DNA of 64,000 nt from Synechococcus sp. GreenBA-s (GCF_024345855.1 NZ_JAGQBX010000003.1:40428-104427); one strand, 5' to 3'. Positions 1 through 9,871 are shown, numbered from the stretch's first letter. Made by a program: numbers and translations. Notes: generated by a model from the letters alone, not told the origin.

Positions 1-2
1 TC

Positions 3-1661
3 TTCGGCCACCTGCCCGAACCCGGCGCCCTGGCGGAGCTGTTGCTCTGCCTAGCCCGCCCGCCCGTGGCGGAGGGGGCCGGCCTCACCCAGGCCCTGGC
101 GGCCGACCTGGGTCTGGCCTTCGACCCCTGGGCCGAGGCCGAGGAGAGCCCATTGGACACCGCCGACCGTGGGCGCCTATCGGAGCTGGGCTGCGCGTCG
201 GCCCGCCATGGAGGCGACGGCATCGCCTGGCTGGAGGAGCGGGCCCTGGAGCTGATGGTGGAGCTGCTCGAGCCCGGAGAGACCCCCGGGCCAGGGGGCC
301 AGCCTCCAGGCCCCGCCACGGCCGCCGTTCTCGAGCGCCTGCGGCGCCGGCTGGTGCCGGATCTGCTGCGCTGCGGCGAGGCCGAGCGCCAGGCCTTCCT
401 GACGGCGGTGGCCGGAGGCCGCATCGCCGCCGGCCCCTCCGGCGCCCCCACCCGCGGCCGCCCGGACCTGCTGCCGACGGGCCGCAACTTCTACAGCGTG
501 GACCTGCGGGGCCTGCCCAGCGAAGCCGCCTGGGACCTGGGACGCCGCAGCGCCGAACTGCTGCTGGAGCTGCACCTGCAGGAGGAGGGCGAGCCCCTGC
601 GCCGGCTGGCCCTCTCGGTGTGGGGCACGGCCACCATGCGCAACGGCGGTGAGGACATCGCCCAGGCCCTGGCCTTGATGGGCGTGCGTCCGGTGTGGGA
701 TGGCCCCACGCGCCGCCTGGTGGACCTGGAGCTGATCCAGCTGGCGGACCTGGGCCGGCCGCGGGTGGATGTGACACTGCGCATCTCCGGCCTGTTCCGC
801 GATGCCTTCCCCCAACTGGTGAGCTGGGTGAACCGTGCCACGGCCCTGGTGGCCGCCCAGCCGGAACCGGAGGCGGACAACCCCCTGGCCGCCGCCGCCC
901 GCCGCGACGGCCACGCCGGCCGGGTGTACGGCTCGGCGCCGGGGGCCTATGGCGCCGGCCTGCAGGGACTGATCGACAGCGGCCAGTGGGAGGAGCGCCG
1001 CGACCTGGGCGAGGCCTTTCTGAACTGGAGCGGCTGGCGCTACGAGAGCCCCAGCGCAGACCAGCGCTGCGAGGCAGTGGCCGACCGCCCGGGCCTGGAG
1101 CAGCGGCTGCAGGAGGTGCAGGTGGTGCTGCACAACCAGGACAACCGCGAGCACGACCTGCTCGACTCCGACGACTACTACCAGTTCCAGGGGGGGCTGA
1201 GCGCGGCCACCGAGGCGGTGCGGGGCACGGCCCCGGCCCTCTGGTTCGGCGACCACTCCCGCTCCCAGCGGCCCCGGCTGCACCGGATCGAGCGCGAGTT
1301 CGACAAGGTGATCCGCTCGCGCCTGCTCAACCCCCGCTGGATCGGAGCGATGCAGCGCCACGGCTACAAGGGCGGCTTCGAGATGGCCGCCAGCCTCGAC
1401 TACCTGTTCGCCTACGACGCCAGCAGCGGCCGCGTGCCGGACTGGAGCTACGGCGCCCTCAGCGACCAGTGGCTCGGCGATCCGGCCGTGCTCGACTTCC
1501 TGCGGCGCTGCAATCCCTGGGCGCTGCGGGACATGGCCGAGCGGCTGCTGGAGGCCCACCACCGCGGCCTCTGGACCTCCGCGACGGCGTCCCAACTGGA
1601 GCGGCTGCGGGAGCGGGTGCTGGAGGCCGAGGCGTTGGTGGAGGGGGCGGCAGGCCCCTGA
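3..1661 (+). CDS. cobN: Cobaltochelatase large subunit CobN (C-terminal part, 5' end outside window)
   Basis: This is the C-terminal ~550 residues of the large subunit of the ATP-dependent cobaltochelatase, which inserts cobalt into the corrin ring in B12 synthesis. The frame is open to the window edge, so the gene starts upstream. Family signatures are the VWGTATMRNGGEDIAQAL stretch, the RVYGSAPGAYGAGLQ block and a late NPRWIGAMQRHGYKGG block. The related magnesium chelatase ChlH is the main alternative, but the GAYGAGLQ and RHGYKG blocks fit CobN better. The gene ends 3 bases before a convergent gene. Cobalamin is used elsewhere in the window by nrdJ, and hupE is under a cobalamin riboswitch. 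Confidence 0.88.
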   Translation, partial: FGHLPEPGALAELLLCLARPPVAEGAGLTQALAADLGLAFDPWAEAEESPLDTADRGRLSELGCASARHGGDGIAWLEERALELMVELLEPGETPGPGGQPPGPATAAVLERLRRRLVPDLLRCGEAERQAFLTAVAGGRIAAGPSGAPTRGRPDLLPTGRNFYSVDLRGLPSEAAWDLGRRSAELLLELHLQEEGEPLRRLALSVWGTATMRNGGEDIAQALALMGVRPVWDGPTRRLVDLELIQLADLGRPRVDVTLRISGLFRDAFPQLVSWVNRATALVAAQPEPEADNPLAAAARRDGHAGRVYGSAPGAYGAGLQGLIDSGQWEERRDLGEAFLNWSGWRYESPSADQRCEAVADRPGLEQRLQEVQVVLHNQDNREHDLLDSDDYYQFQGGLSAATEAVRGTAPALWFGDHSRSQRPRLHRIEREFDKVIRSRLLNPRWIGAMQRHGYKGGFEMAASLDYLFAYDASSGRVPDWSYGALSDQWLGDPAVLDFLRRCNPWALRDMAERLLEAHHRGLWTSATASQLERLRERVLEAEALVEGAAGP

Positions 1662-1664
1662 CCC

Positions 1665-2195
1665 TCAGCTGGTGATGTCCTTGGCCCAGGCCTTGAAGGT
1701 GTCGGTGGAGCCGGGCTTGGCGGACTGCTGGGAGATCTGGGGCTGGGCCTGGGCGCTGGCCTGCTCCTTCTCCTGCTTGATCGCCGCCGGACCGCCGGGG
1801 GCGTTCACCGCCACGGCCGAACCCTTCATCCGCTCGCCGAGTTCAGCACTGCTGAGTCGTTCGGCGAAGGTCTTCTTGACGGGCTTGGGCACACCGCCAG
1901 TGAGGTTGATCTCGGCTTCGACCGTCTCGGCACCGGGCAGGCCGGGGCTGCGCATCTTGGCCTGGGCCTCCATGGAGGCCACCTCATCCACCAGCTCCTT
2001 CATGCCGGGGCTGCTGGCGGTACCGGGGAAGGTGTGGCGGATGGTGTTGGAGCGACGCATGAAGGCCAGGTCGCCCACGCTCTTGGCCGCGTCGGGATCG
2101 AGGAAGAAGGTCTCCTCCTTCTTCGGGGCCTGGGGAGCGGCATTGCCACTGGTGATGGACTTCTTGGAACCCAGCAGGCGATCAAACAGGCCCAT
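1665..2195 (-). CDS. Conserved cyanobacterial hypothetical protein
   Basis: The predicted protein has 176 residues and I cannot name its function. The start MGLFDRLLGSKK is chosen because the open frame upstream of it translates to low-complexity sequence and crosses the gap to the next gene. The middle (FFLDPDAAKSVGDLAFMRR followed by TIRHTFP) looks like a conserved cyanobacterial motif. The remainder is Lys/Ala/Gln-rich and probably flexible. There is no signal peptide or membrane segment. The gene lies 29 bases after the PHP gene on the same strand and converges on cobN. Confidence 0.75.
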   Translation of the reverse strand: MGLFDRLLGSKKSITSGNAAPQAPKKEETFFLDPDAAKSVGDLAFMRRSNTIRHTFPGTASSPGMKELVDEVASMEAQAKMRSPGLPGAETVEAEINLTGGVPKPVKKTFAERLSSAELGERMKGSAVAVNAPGGPAAIKQEKEQASAQAQPQISQQSAKPGSTDTFKAWAKDITS

Positions 2196-2224
2196 CGGCG
2201 GGGTGCGGAAAAGCTGATGGAACC

Positions 2225-2902
2225 CTAGCGGCCGTGGAGCTCCAGACCGTGGGTATCCGTACCGCAACTTCGCAGAAGCCCAAGGCCCTCCAGCTGCGCG
2301 GCGATCGACTCGCACACCAGCGGCGTGGGCTGCCAGCGGGGCTGCATGGCGTAGTCGTACCAGGCCTCACCGCCATCCAGGCCCAGCTCGGCCGCCGCCG
2401 TGATCAGGCGGGCGAAGGGCAGCCGGTAGCGGGCCGGGTGGGCCAGCAGCGCCAGGCCGCCGGCGCCGTGGATACGCCGCACCACCTCCCCGGCCCGCAG
2501 GGTCTCCCCCACGGGCGCACGGCCCTGGCGGTAGGGGGCCAGGGCCGTGCTGGCCTCGCTGCCGGTCTCGTCAAAGCCGAGGGCGAGCACGTGCACCAGG
2601 CAACCCTCCAGCAGGCAGCTGATCTCCACGCCGCTCCAGAGCGTGGGCACCGCCGTCCCCCGTTCAGCCTCGGCAGCCAGCCAGAGCCGCAGGGGCGCCA
2701 GGGCGGCCGTGCTGTGGTGGTCGGTCACCGCCAGGTGGCGCAGGCCCAAGGCCACGGCCTGCTCCCCCAGCCGCTCGGGGGCCAGGCTGCCGTCGCTGCA
2801 GAGGGTGTGGCAGTGGAAGTTGAGCTCACCGGGGCAGCTGCCGGCATGGACCCCCGCCAGCACCGCCGCCAGGGGATGCGGGTGGGCAGCGGACCCGCTC
2901 AC
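2225..2902 (-). CDS. PHP-domain metal-dependent phosphoesterase
   Basis: This 225-residue protein of the PHP superfamily probably hydrolyses phosphate esters of small nucleotides or other metabolites (TrpH/RNase AM-like). The N-terminal metal motif is NFHCHTLCSDGS, followed by LAVTDHH; a later ALLAHPARYRL and a C-terminal CGTDTHG complete the usual histidine/aspartate metal set. I chose the GTG at 2902 because GAGG sits 5 bases upstream; another GTG lies at 2908. The gene starts directly behind hemJ (stop at 2910), so the two are probably co-transcribed. The exact substrate is not evident. Confidence 0.85.
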   Translation of the reverse strand: MSGSAAHPHPLAAVLAGVHAGSCPGELNFHCHTLCSDGSLAPERLGEQAVALGLRHLAVTDHHSTAALAPLRLWLAAEAERGTAVPTLWSGVEISCLLEGCLVHVLALGFDETGSEASTALAPYRQGRAPVGETLRAGEVVRRIHGAGGLALLAHPARYRLPFARLITAAAELGLDGGEAWYDYAMQPRWQPTPLVCESIAAQLEGLGLLRSCGTDTHGLELHGR

Positions 2903-2909
2903 GCCCACC

Positions 2910-3500
2910 TCAGGCCACTCCGCCGGCGGCCTCCCGTTCGGCGCGGAGCCGCCGCCAGCGGGCATAGAACTGAATGGAGGCGGCCATGAACACCACGAGC
3001 CCCACGATGAACCAGGTGGCCGCGCCCGTAGGGAACTGGGTCTTGAACACCACCAGCATCACCACGATCACCAGCAGCAGGGTGGGCAGCTCATTGAGGG
3101 CCCGCAGCTGCTTGGGACTCCAGGCGCAGGTGCCCGCCTGAAGCTGGCCCATCAGCCGGTAGCAGAAGGCGTGGTAGGCCAGCAGGGCCGCCACGAAGCC
3201 GAGCTTGGCGTGCATCCAGCCCTGCTGCAGCCAGGCCGGCTGGGCGATCAGCAGCCCGGCGGCCATGGCCACCGTCACGATCAGGCCCGGGGTGGTGATG
3301 ATGTTGGCCAGACGCCGCTCCATCAGGGCGTACTGGGCCTGGAAGGCCTGGCGCAGGGCGGGCTCCAGCTCCTCGGCCTCGCGGTGGTAGATGAACAGCC
3401 GCACCAGGTAGAAGAGCCCGGCGAACCACACCACCACGCCCACGATGTGGAGCGTCTTGAACCAGAGGTAGGCCTCGGGGGGGAGCGCCGCCAGGGTCAT
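2910..3500 (-). CDS. hemJ: Protoporphyrinogen IX oxidase HemJ
   Basis: HemJ oxidises protoporphyrinogen IX to protoporphyrin IX, the last step shared by haem and chlorophyll synthesis, in the membrane. The 196-residue protein opens with a KTLHIVGVVVWFAGLFYLVRLF helix carrying the conserved histidine (about residue 18). It has four or five hydrophobic segments and a conserved HAKLGFVAALLAYHAFCYR block, all typical of the family (UPF0093/CopD-like). It follows the small DUF2811-like gene with a TGATG overlap and precedes the PHP gene by a few bases, indicating one operon. Confidence 0.92.
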   Translation of the reverse strand: MTLAALPPEAYLWFKTLHIVGVVVWFAGLFYLVRLFIYHREAEELEPALRQAFQAQYALMERRLANIITTPGLIVTVAMAAGLLIAQPAWLQQGWMHAKLGFVAALLAYHAFCYRLMGQLQAGTCAWSPKQLRALNELPTLLLVIVVMLVVFKTQFPTGAATWFIVGLVVFMAASIQFYARWRRLRAEREAAGGVA

Positions 3501-3733
3501 CAGCGGGTGGGGCCGAACAGGCCATCAAGGTAGAGCTCCCGCACTTCGGGACGGGCTCCGCCCTGCTGCACCAGGAACTGGGCCAGGGCGCTCTGCAGCA
3601 GGCGGTTGGCATCCAGGCCGGGGCGGGCCTGCAGGTAGGTGTCCACGGCGGCGGCCAGCTCCCTCGGCAGCTCCACATCCAGCCCGGTGGTCGCAGCGGG
3701 ATCGGCACTACGGGTGGGGTGACCGAGGGGCAT
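3500..3733 (-). CDS. DUF2811-like small protein
   Basis: This 77-residue protein starts at MPLGHPTRS; longer starts only add low-complexity sequence. The core (DVELPRELAAAVDTYL, then LLQSALAQFLVQQG and LYLDGLF) resembles the cyanobacterial DUF2811 family, whose role is unknown. It has no membrane segment or cysteine motif. Its stop overlaps the hemJ start by one base (TGATG), so the two are translationally coupled. The family assignment rests on pattern memory only. Confidence 0.7.
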   Translation of the reverse strand: MPLGHPTRSADPAATTGLDVELPRELAAAVDTYLQARPGLDANRLLQSALAQFLVQQGGARPEVRELYLDGLFGPTR

Positions 3734-3786
3734 CAGGGCGACATCTGGTGGAGGGAGGCCCACAATCCGGGACTTCCGTCCCCCTG

Positions 3787-5337
3787 TCAAGCGACGCCGG
3801 GGGCGCCGGGTTGGCGGTGGCGTGTGGCGGTCTGACGGATGGCCTGCAGCTGCGCCGGATCGAGCCGATCGAGCTGCGCGATCACCAGGGCCATGCGCGG
3901 ATTGGCCGCCAGCAGCGGCCGCTGGCGGGCCAGGAAATCCCAGTAGAGGGCGTTGAACGGGCAGGCGGCCTCGCCCTGGCGCTGCTTGGGGTCATAGCGG
4001 CAGCCCTTGCAGTAGGTGCCCATCCGGTTGATGTAGGCGCCACTGGCCGCGTAGGGCTTGCTAGCCAGCAGGCCGCCATCGGCGAACAGGCCCATGCCCA
4101 GCACATTGGTCTGCATCACCCAGTCGAAGCCGTCGATGAACATCCGGTGGAACCAGGCGGTGAGGTCCGCCGGATCCAGGCCGGCAATCAGGCCGTAATT
4201 GGCCAGCACCATCAGCCGCTGGATGTGGTGGGCGTAGCCGCTGGCCCTGAGCTCCCCGAGCACGGTGTCGAGGCAGGCCATGCCGCTCCCCCCCAGCTGT
4301 TCGAACCAGGCCGGCAGCGGCGCGCTGTGGCCGAAGTGATTGCGGCTGGGGTAATCGGCCCCGAACCAGTGGTAGAGGCCGTGGGTGTATTCCCGCCAGC
4401 CCAGGATCTGGCGGATCACCCCCTCCAGGCTGGCCAGGGGCACGCCCTGCTCCAGGCCCGCCGTCTCAAGGCACCGGATCACCTCCAGCGGCTGCAACAG
4501 GCCCAGGTTGAGGTAGGGCGAGAGCAGGGCATGCCAGAGGGTGGGCTGACCGCTCACCATCGCGTCCTGGTAGGGGCCGAAGCCCGCCAGGCGGGTGGCG
4601 ATGAAGTGCTCAAGCACCTGCAGGGCCTGGGCGCGCGTCACCGCCCAGCCAAAGGGTTCCAGCTCCCCCGGCAGGGGGTCGAGGCCCGCGGCGGCGCGCT
4701 CGGCGTCGATCCGCCGCACCTTGGCGATCACGGACCGGGTGGTGGCATCGGGCTCGAAGCGCAGGGGCTCCGGCCCCCGCAGCCCCTTGGGTGGCGCCTT
4801 GCGGTTCTCGGCATCGAAGTTCCACTGGCCCCCCAGGGGCTGGGCCGCCTTGCCCTCCCCCTCCATCAGCACCCCGAAGCGGCGCCGGCCCTCCCGGTAG
4901 AACAGCTCCAACCGACGTTGCTTGTAGCGCCCGGCCCAGGCGGCGAAGTCCTCGCGGCTCCAGAGGAAGGCGTGCGAGGGCAGCCACACCAGCTGCACCG
5001 GTAGCGCCAGGGCCTCAATCGCCCGGCGGAACTCCCGATCCGCCGGTTCCATCAGCCGCAGTTCGCTGATGCCGTGCGCAGCGATCCAGGAGCGCACGGC
5101 ATCACCGAAGCTCGCCGCTTCGCCGTGGTCGACGGCCCAGCCCTCGGCCTGCAGCTCGCCGGCGAAGTGGCGCATGGCGCTCCACACCAGCACCAGCTTC
5201 TGGCGGTGGTAGGCCCGCCGCGCCAGCACCGAGTCGCTCTCCACCAGCAGCACCCGCGCCTCACCAGGAGCAGCGCTGGCCAGGGCCGCCTGGTGGGCGT
5301 GGAGCTGGTCGCCCAGCACCCAGATCCCGAGGGTCAT
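3787..5337 (-). CDS. Iron-sulfur cryptochrome/photolyase-related protein (FeS-BCP)
   Basis: The 516-residue protein belongs to the deoxyribodipyrimidine photolyase-related family, which includes the prokaryotic (6-4) photolyases. The N-terminal Rossmann-like half begins MTLGIWVLGDQLHAHQAAL. The helical FAD-binding half carries REYTHGLYHWFGADYPSRN and FIDGFDWVMQTNVLGMG. Near the C terminus, GTYCKGCRYDPKQRQGEAACPF supplies three of the cysteines expected to hold a [4Fe-4S] cluster. The light-dependent DNA repair role follows from the family. The gene stands alone, about 50 bases upstream of the DUF2811-like frame. Confidence 0.88.
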   Translation of the reverse strand: MTLGIWVLGDQLHAHQAALASAAPGEARVLLVESDSVLARRAYHRQKLVLVWSAMRHFAGELQAEGWAVDHGEAASFGDAVRSWIAAHGISELRLMEPADREFRRAIEALALPVQLVWLPSHAFLWSREDFAAWAGRYKQRRLELFYREGRRRFGVLMEGEGKAAQPLGGQWNFDAENRKAPPKGLRGPEPLRFEPDATTRSVIAKVRRIDAERAAAGLDPLPGELEPFGWAVTRAQALQVLEHFIATRLAGFGPYQDAMVSGQPTLWHALLSPYLNLGLLQPLEVIRCLETAGLEQGVPLASLEGVIRQILGWREYTHGLYHWFGADYPSRNHFGHSAPLPAWFEQLGGSGMACLDTVLGELRASGYAHHIQRLMVLANYGLIAGLDPADLTAWFHRMFIDGFDWVMQTNVLGMGLFADGGLLASKPYAASGAYINRMGTYCKGCRYDPKQRQGEAACPFNALYWDFLARQRPLLAANPRMALVIAQLDRLDPAQLQAIRQTATRHRQPGAPGVA

Positions 5338-5386
5338 CGGCCGCGTACCGGGATGAGCTCAGGGGACCGGCGAGGGGATCGTCCTG

Positions 5387-5764
5387 TCATGCCGGGGCCT
5401 CCCCGGCCAGCCGGCAGGCCCGGCGGGCCACGGCCGCCACATAGCCCCGCTCCACCGGACCCGCCGCCGGGCTGAGGTGCCCGTCGCGGCAATCCACCGT
5501 GAGCCGCTCGCGGTGGCCCTGCTGATCGCCCACCTTCATGCGCAGCTGGAAGTGATGCTTGGCGCTGCGGGTGATCTCATCCCCACACACCGGTCCCATG
5601 CAGATGCCGGGGGCCGCCTGGGCGGCCATGGGCAGGGCCAGGGGCGCCAGGAGCGTCACGACCAGCAGCAGGGCCAGGACCAGACCACGCAGGAGAGCGC
5701 TCAGCCGCTCCTCCAGCCGGGATATCAGCCGGGATATCAGCCCTGCGAACCACCGGTCCTGCAC
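5387..5764 (-). CDS. Exported conserved hypothetical protein
   Basis: The 125-residue protein starts at a GTG (5764) just after the uvrC stop. It has a basic N terminus, a strong hydrophobic core (GLVLALLLVVTLLAPLAL) and an AAQA/AP signal-peptidase-like site. The mature part (GICMGPVCGDEITRSAKHHFQL, then GHRERLTVDCRDGHLSP) has three early cysteines and looks conserved among picocyanobacteria, but its function is unknown to me. An ISRL-ISRL duplication near the N terminus comes from a 12-bp tandem repeat at about 5724-5747. Confidence 0.65.
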   Translation of the reverse strand: MQDRWFAGLISRLISRLEERLSALLRGLVLALLLVVTLLAPLALPMAAQAAPGICMGPVCGDEITRSAKHHFQLRMKVGDQQGHRERLTVDCRDGHLSPAAGPVERGYVAAVARRACRLAGEAPA

Positions 5765-5772
5765 GTGCGCGT

Positions 5773-7860
5773 TCAACCGGCCAACTCCAGGGGGCGTTCC
5801 GCCACCCTCCCATCCTCGCCGGCGGTTGCCTCGCCAGGGGGCTCCACGGCCTGGAGCTCGCCGAAGCCCTCGGGGTGGAAGTACTCCCACACCTGCCGGG
5901 CCAGGGCCGGCCCCAGACCCGGCGCGGCCGCCAGGGTCTCGGGGCTGGCCAGCTGGATGGCATCGATCGAGCGGAAGTGGGCCAGCAGCTCCTTGATCCG
6001 CTTGGGTCCCAGCCCCGGGATCTCGGAGAGCCGCGAGCGCTTCATCCGCTCGCCCCGCTGCTGGCGGTGGAAGCTCACGGCGAAGCGGTGGGCCTCATCG
6101 CGCAGGCGCCGCAGCAGCTGCACCCCCAGCTGGTCCGGGTCGGTGTCCAGGGGCTGCTTGGCACCGGGCAGGAACACCTCCTCACGCTGCTTGGCCAGGG
6201 AGCAGACCACCAGCTCCTCGTCGAGGTTGAGCTCCCGCAGGGCCTCCATCACGGCCGAGAGCTGACCCTTGCCGCCGTCGATCATCACCACATCGGGCCA
6301 GTCGTTGAGGCCGCCGGTGTGCAGGGCACTGCCTGCCGCCCGCCGCAGCTCCCGCACGTCGGCCCCCTCCGCCTTGGCCTGGCTCCAGCGCCGGAAGCGC
6401 CGCCGCATAATCTCCGCCATGGCCATGAAGTCGTCGGAGTGGCCGGCCTGGATCGAGCTGCTCTGGATCTTGTACTTGCGGTAGTGCTGCTTGGCAGGCA
6501 GCCCGTCGAGGAACACCACCTGGGAGGCCACGGCGTCGCTGCCCTGGATGTGGCTGATGTCGTAGCCCTCGATGCGGCGCGGCGGGCTCGGCAGCTCCAG
6601 CAGCTGGGCGAGATCTTCGGTGGCCAGCTGGTGCTGCTCGGCCGTGCGCTGGGCCCGCTCCAGTTCGTAGGCGGCGTTGCGCTCCACCAGCTCGATCAGC
6701 TCGGCCTTCTGCTGGCGCTGGGGCACCGCCAGCTTCACCTTGCGACCCCGCCGCTCCGTGAGCCACTCCTCGATCAGGGTCTGCTGGGGCAGGGGGTGCT
6801 GCAGCAGCAGCTCCGGCGGGATCTCCACCGGCTCCACCTGGCTGTAGTGCTCCTCCACCACGCGCTGCAGGATCAGACCCAGGGTCCGCTGCCGCTCCGG
6901 GCTGGGGGGCAGATCGCCGCCGGCGCCCTGCTCCGCCGGGGGCAGGCCCGCGGCATCGGCCGTGTAGCCGAGCCGCCCCACCAGCTTGCCGGCCCGCATC
7001 TGGAACAGCTGCACCGCCGCCACCCGCCCGTCGGCCGCCAGGGCCAGCACATCGCGGCTCACGGAGCTGTCCCCAACGCTCATCTTCTGGTCCGCCGTGA
7101 GGGTGTCGAGGCCCTGCAGCTGGTCGCGCACCCGGGCCGCCGCCTCGAATTCCAGCCGCTCGGCGTACTTCTCCATCTGGAGCTCCAGCAGCTCCACCAG
7201 TTCCTCGTTGCGGCCCTGGAACACCATCGCCACCTGGCGCAGGGTGCGGTGGTAGTCGTCCGAGCTGATCTTCTGCTGGCACACCCCCGGGCAGCGGCCG
7301 ATGGCGTAGTTGAGGCAGGTGCGGTCCTTGTGGAGGGGCTGGGGCCGCTGCCGCAGCGGAAACACCCGCTTGACCAGGGCCAGGGTGCGCCGCAGCAGGC
7401 CCACGTCCACGTAGGGGCCGTAGAAGCGATCCAGGGGCGAGCGGAAGCGTCGCTGGCGCGTGATGAAGATGCGCGGGTAGGCCTCGCTCCAGGTGATGCA
7501 GAGGTAGGGGTATTTCTTGTCGTCCTTGAGCAGCACGTTGAAGTGCGGCTGGTGGTGCTTGATCAGGTTCGACTCCAGCGCCAGGGCCTCGGCCTCGCTG
7601 TCGGTCACGATGAACTCGATCTCGCACACCTGACGCACCATCAGGGTGATGCGCGGGCTGTGCTTCGGGCCGCCCTGGAAGTAGGTGCGCACCCGGTTGC
7701 GCAGCACCTTGGCCTTACCGATGTAAAGGATGCGGTCGTCGGCATCGCGCATCAGGTAGCAGCCCGGCTCCGGAGGCACCTGCCGGAGCCGGGCCCTGAG
7801 GCGCTCAGGTTGCTGCAGCAGGGGCCGGGCGGCGGCGCCGGCGGGTTCGGGCAGGCCCAC
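5773..7860 (-). CDS. uvrC: Excinuclease ABC subunit C
   Basis: UvrC makes both incisions in nucleotide excision repair after UvrA/UvrB find damage. The 695-residue protein has the GIY-YIG nuclease ([19 protein letters not shown], about residues 34-52). It also has the UVR segment ([12 protein letters not shown]), the RNase H-like C-terminal nuclease ([17 protein letters not shown]) and tandem helix-hairpin-helix motifs ([14 protein letters not shown] and [13 protein letters not shown]). The GTG start at 7860 abuts the flavin reductase stop at 7861, so the two genes are likely co-transcribed. Length is normal for the family. Confidence 0.97.
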   Translation of the reverse strand: MGLPEPAGAAARPLLQQPERLRARLRQVPPEPGCYLMRDADDRILYIGKAKVLRNRVRTYFQGGPKHSPRITLMVRQVCEIEFIVTDSEAEALALESNLIKHHQPHFNVLLKDDKKYPYLCITWSEAYPRIFITRQRRFRSPLDRFYGPYVDVGLLRRTLALVKRVFPLRQRPQPLHKDRTCLNYAIGRCPGVCQQKISSDDYHRTLRQVAMVFQGRNEELVELLELQMEKYAERLEFEAAARVRDQLQGLDTLTADQKMSVGDSSVSRDVLALAADGRVAAVQLFQMRAGKLVGRLGYTADAAGLPPAEQGAGGDLPPSPERQRTLGLILQRVVEEHYSQVEPVEIPPELLLQHPLPQQTLIEEWLTERRGRKVKLAVPQRQQKAELIELVERNAAYELERAQRTAEQHQLATEDLAQLLELPSPPRRIEGYDISHIQGSDAVASQVVFLDGLPAKQHYRKYKIQSSSIQAGHSDDFMAMAEIMRRRFRRWSQAKAEGADVRELRRAAGSALHTGGLNDWPDVVMIDGGKGQLSAVMEALRELNLDEELVVCSLAKQREEVFLPGAKQPLDTDPDQLGVQLLRRLRDEAHRFAVSFHRQQRGERMKRSRLSEIPGLGPKRIKELLAHFRSIDAIQLASPETLAAAPGLGPALARQVWEYFHPEGFGELQAVEPPGEATAGEDGRVAERPLELAG

Positions 7861-8346
7861 TCAGCCGCCGTACTGCCAGCCGGTGGCGGAGAGCTCCAGG
7901 GCGGCGCCGTCGCGGTGCAGCACGGCGGTCTTGACCTGACCCACGAACACCGTGTGGTCGCCGGCGGCCACCTGGCCCACCAGCTCGCACTCCACCGCAC
8001 CGAGGGCGTCGTCGAGCACGGGCAGGCCCAGCTCGCCCAGCTGGAAGGGGGCGGCGTCAAAGCGGCCGCCGATGCCCTTCTGGGGCTTGAAGAACACGGC
8101 CGCCAGGTCCTTCTGGTCAGCGGAGAGCACGTTGAGGGAGAACTTGCCGGTGCGCTGGATGATGCCGTTGCTGGTGGAGTCCGCCCGCACGGCCATCACC
8201 ACCAGGGGCGGCTCAAAGGAGCCCTGGGTCACCCAGCTGGCGGTGAAGCCGTTCACCTCCTCGCCCTCGGCCACGCCGCAGATGAACACGCCATGGGGGA
8301 TCTTGCGCAGCAGGGTCTTCTTGGCGTCGGCATTCAGGCTGGCCAT
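7861..8346 (-). CDS. Flavin reductase-like FMN-binding protein
   Basis: The 161-residue protein has the flavin reductase-like split-barrel fold that binds FMN. It reads [21 protein letters not shown], then [24 protein letters not shown] and [17 protein letters not shown] is chosen as start because the longer frame runs into the coaD spacer. Related cyanobacterial domains occur in diflavin (Flv-type) proteins; this one is free-standing. The physiological substrate cannot be told from sequence. It is divergent from coaD and directly upstream of uvrC. Confidence 0.85.
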   Translation of the reverse strand: MASLNADAKKTLLRKIPHGVFICGVAEGEEVNGFTASWVTQGSFEPPLVVMAVRADSTSNGIIQRTGKFSLNVLSADQKDLAAVFFKPQKGIGGRFDAAPFQLGELGLPVLDDALGAVECELVGQVAAGDHTVFVGQVKTAVLHRDGAALELSATGWQYGG

Positions 8347-8408
8347 GGGTCCTCGCACTGCATCGGGCTTCCGGCCTGACTCTAGAAAGGGGCCTGCGCC
8401 CACCGCCC

Positions 8409-8903
8409 ATGAAGGCCCTCTACCCCGGCAGCTTCGATCCCCTCACCCTGGGGCACCTGGATCTGATCGAGCGGGCCGCCCGCCTGTTCGACGGCCTGGT
8501 GGTGGCGGTGCTGCAGAACCCGAGCAAGAACCCCACCTTCCCGGTGGAGCAGCGCCTGGATCAGATCCGCACGGCCACGGCCCACCTGCCGCAGGTGGAG
8601 GTGGCCAGCTTCGACGGCCTCACCGTGGCCTTCACCCAGACCTGTGGCGCCGGCGTGATCCTGCGGGGCCTGCGCGCCATGAGCGATTTCGAATTCGAGC
8701 TGCAGATCGCCCACACCAACAAGAGCCTGGCCCCGGGCCTGGAGACGCTGTTCATGGCCACGGCCACGGCCCACAGCTTCCTGAGCAGCTCGGTGGTGAA
8801 GGAGGTGGCCCGCTTCGGCGGCCCGGTGGGTCACATGGTGCCCCAAGGAGTGGCGCGGGATCTGGCCGCGTTCTTTAATCGGACATCTCCCGAACAGCGG
8901 TGA
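8409..8903 (+). CDS. coaD: Phosphopantetheine adenylyltransferase
   Basis: CoaD transfers AMP from ATP to 4'-phosphopantetheine, the penultimate step of coenzyme A synthesis, in the cytoplasm. The 164-residue protein has the nucleotidyltransferase signature [16 protein letters not shown] at residues 5-20, the [19 protein letters not shown] block and the C-terminal [13 protein letters not shown] motif. Length and order are canonical. Its stop overlaps the next start as TGATG, coupling it to the coiled-coil gene. Confidence 0.97.
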   Translation: MKALYPGSFDPLTLGHLDLIERAARLFDGLVVAVLQNPSKNPTFPVEQRLDQIRTATAHLPQVEVASFDGLTVAFTQTCGAGVILRGLRAMSDFEFELQIAHTNKSLAPGLETLFMATATAHSFLSSSVVKEVARFGGPVGHMVPQGVARDLAAFFNRTSPEQR

Positions 8904-9847
8904 TGTCCGAGGCGCAACTCAGCTCCGTGCTCGATCAGCTGGACCAGCTGGAGGAAATCGTCCTGGACGGCACGCGGGTTCCCTTCAGCGGCGGCCGCCT
9001 GGTGAACGAGCAGGACGCCATCGAGGCGATGGACGCCGTGCGCGAGGCCCTGCCGCCCCAGCTCTCCCAGGCCGAGGAGCTGCTGCGCCAGAAGGAGGAG
9101 TTCATCGGCCAGGCCCGCCAGAAGGCCGAGGAGATCGTCAACCAGGCCCGCCAGCAGCGCGAGCAGCTGATCAGCGCCCAGGCGATCCGCCAGGAGGCCG
9201 AGCGCCAGGTGGCCGAGCTGCGGGAGCAGGCCCGCCAGCAGTGCGAGCAACTGCTGCTCCAGACCCGCCAGCAGGTGGCCCAGGCCGAGCAGGAGCACCA
9301 GACGCGCCTGGCCCAGATGGAACAGCAGTTCGGCCTGCGCCGCCAGCAGCTGGAGCAGGAGGCCCTGCAGCGCCGCCAGCAGCTCGACAACGAGGCCACC
9401 GAGCTCAAGCGACAGCTGGTGGAGCAGCACGAGCGCAACCGCCAGCAGAGCCTGGCCGAGCTGGAGCAGATCCGCCAGGAGGCCGTGCGCCTGCAGCAGA
9501 CCAGCCAGGCCGAGGCCGAGCGGGTCCACGCCGATGCCCTGCAGTTCCGCCAGCAGACCCAGCAGCAGTGCGAGGCCCTGATCAGCCGCAGCCGCCAGGA
9601 GTCGGCCTCGATCCAGGAGGGCGCCAACCGCTACGCCGAGCAGGTGCTGGGCGAACTGGAGGGCCGCCTGCAGGACATGGGCAAGGTGGTGATGGCGGGC
9701 CGGCGCGAGCTGGTGAAGCTGCAGAGCGTGGATCCCACCAGCCTGGCCGGCCAGGCCAGCGCACCTGAGGGCAACTCGGCGGCGGTGCCCATCAGCCGGG
9801 CCCGCCGGGCTGCCGAGCGGCTGCGCCAGGCGGCTGGCAAGGGCTGA
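8903..9847 (+). CDS. DivIVA-like coiled-coil protein
   Basis: The 314-residue protein is almost entirely Glu/Gln/Arg-rich coiled coil, with no membrane segment. The N terminus (LDQLDQLEEIVLDGTRVPFSGGRLVNEQD) resembles the short conserved head of cyanobacterial DivIVA-like proteins such as Cdv3, which act in cell division and shape. The tail is low-complexity and ends ARRAAERLRQAAGKG. The ATG at 8903 overlaps the coaD stop; a GTG at 8900 is possible. The division role is inferred from the architecture. Confidence 0.72.
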   Translation: MSEAQLSSVLDQLDQLEEIVLDGTRVPFSGGRLVNEQDAIEAMDAVREALPPQLSQAEELLRQKEEFIGQARQKAEEIVNQARQQREQLISAQAIRQEAERQVAELREQARQQCEQLLLQTRQQVAQAEQEHQTRLAQMEQQFGLRRQQLEQEALQRRQQLDNEATELKRQLVEQHERNRQQSLAELEQIRQEAVRLQQTSQAEAERVHADALQFRQQTQQQCEALISRSRQESASIQEGANRYAEQVLGELEGRLQDMGKVVMAGRRELVKLQSVDPTSLAGQASAPEGNSAAVPISRARRAAERLRQAAGKG

Positions 9848-9871
9848 GGGACTCTGAGCTGAAGCTCCGGA

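Noticed and set aside
85..1595. Long minus-strand frames opposite cobN
   Set aside because: They are Arg/Pro/Gly- or His/Gln-rich antisense shadows of a GC-rich gene without any family motif.
5875..8379. 834-codon plus-strand frame opposite uvrC
   Set aside because: It is His/Leu/Gln-rich reverse-complement sequence of uvrC and the flavin reductase; both real genes have clear catalytic motifs.
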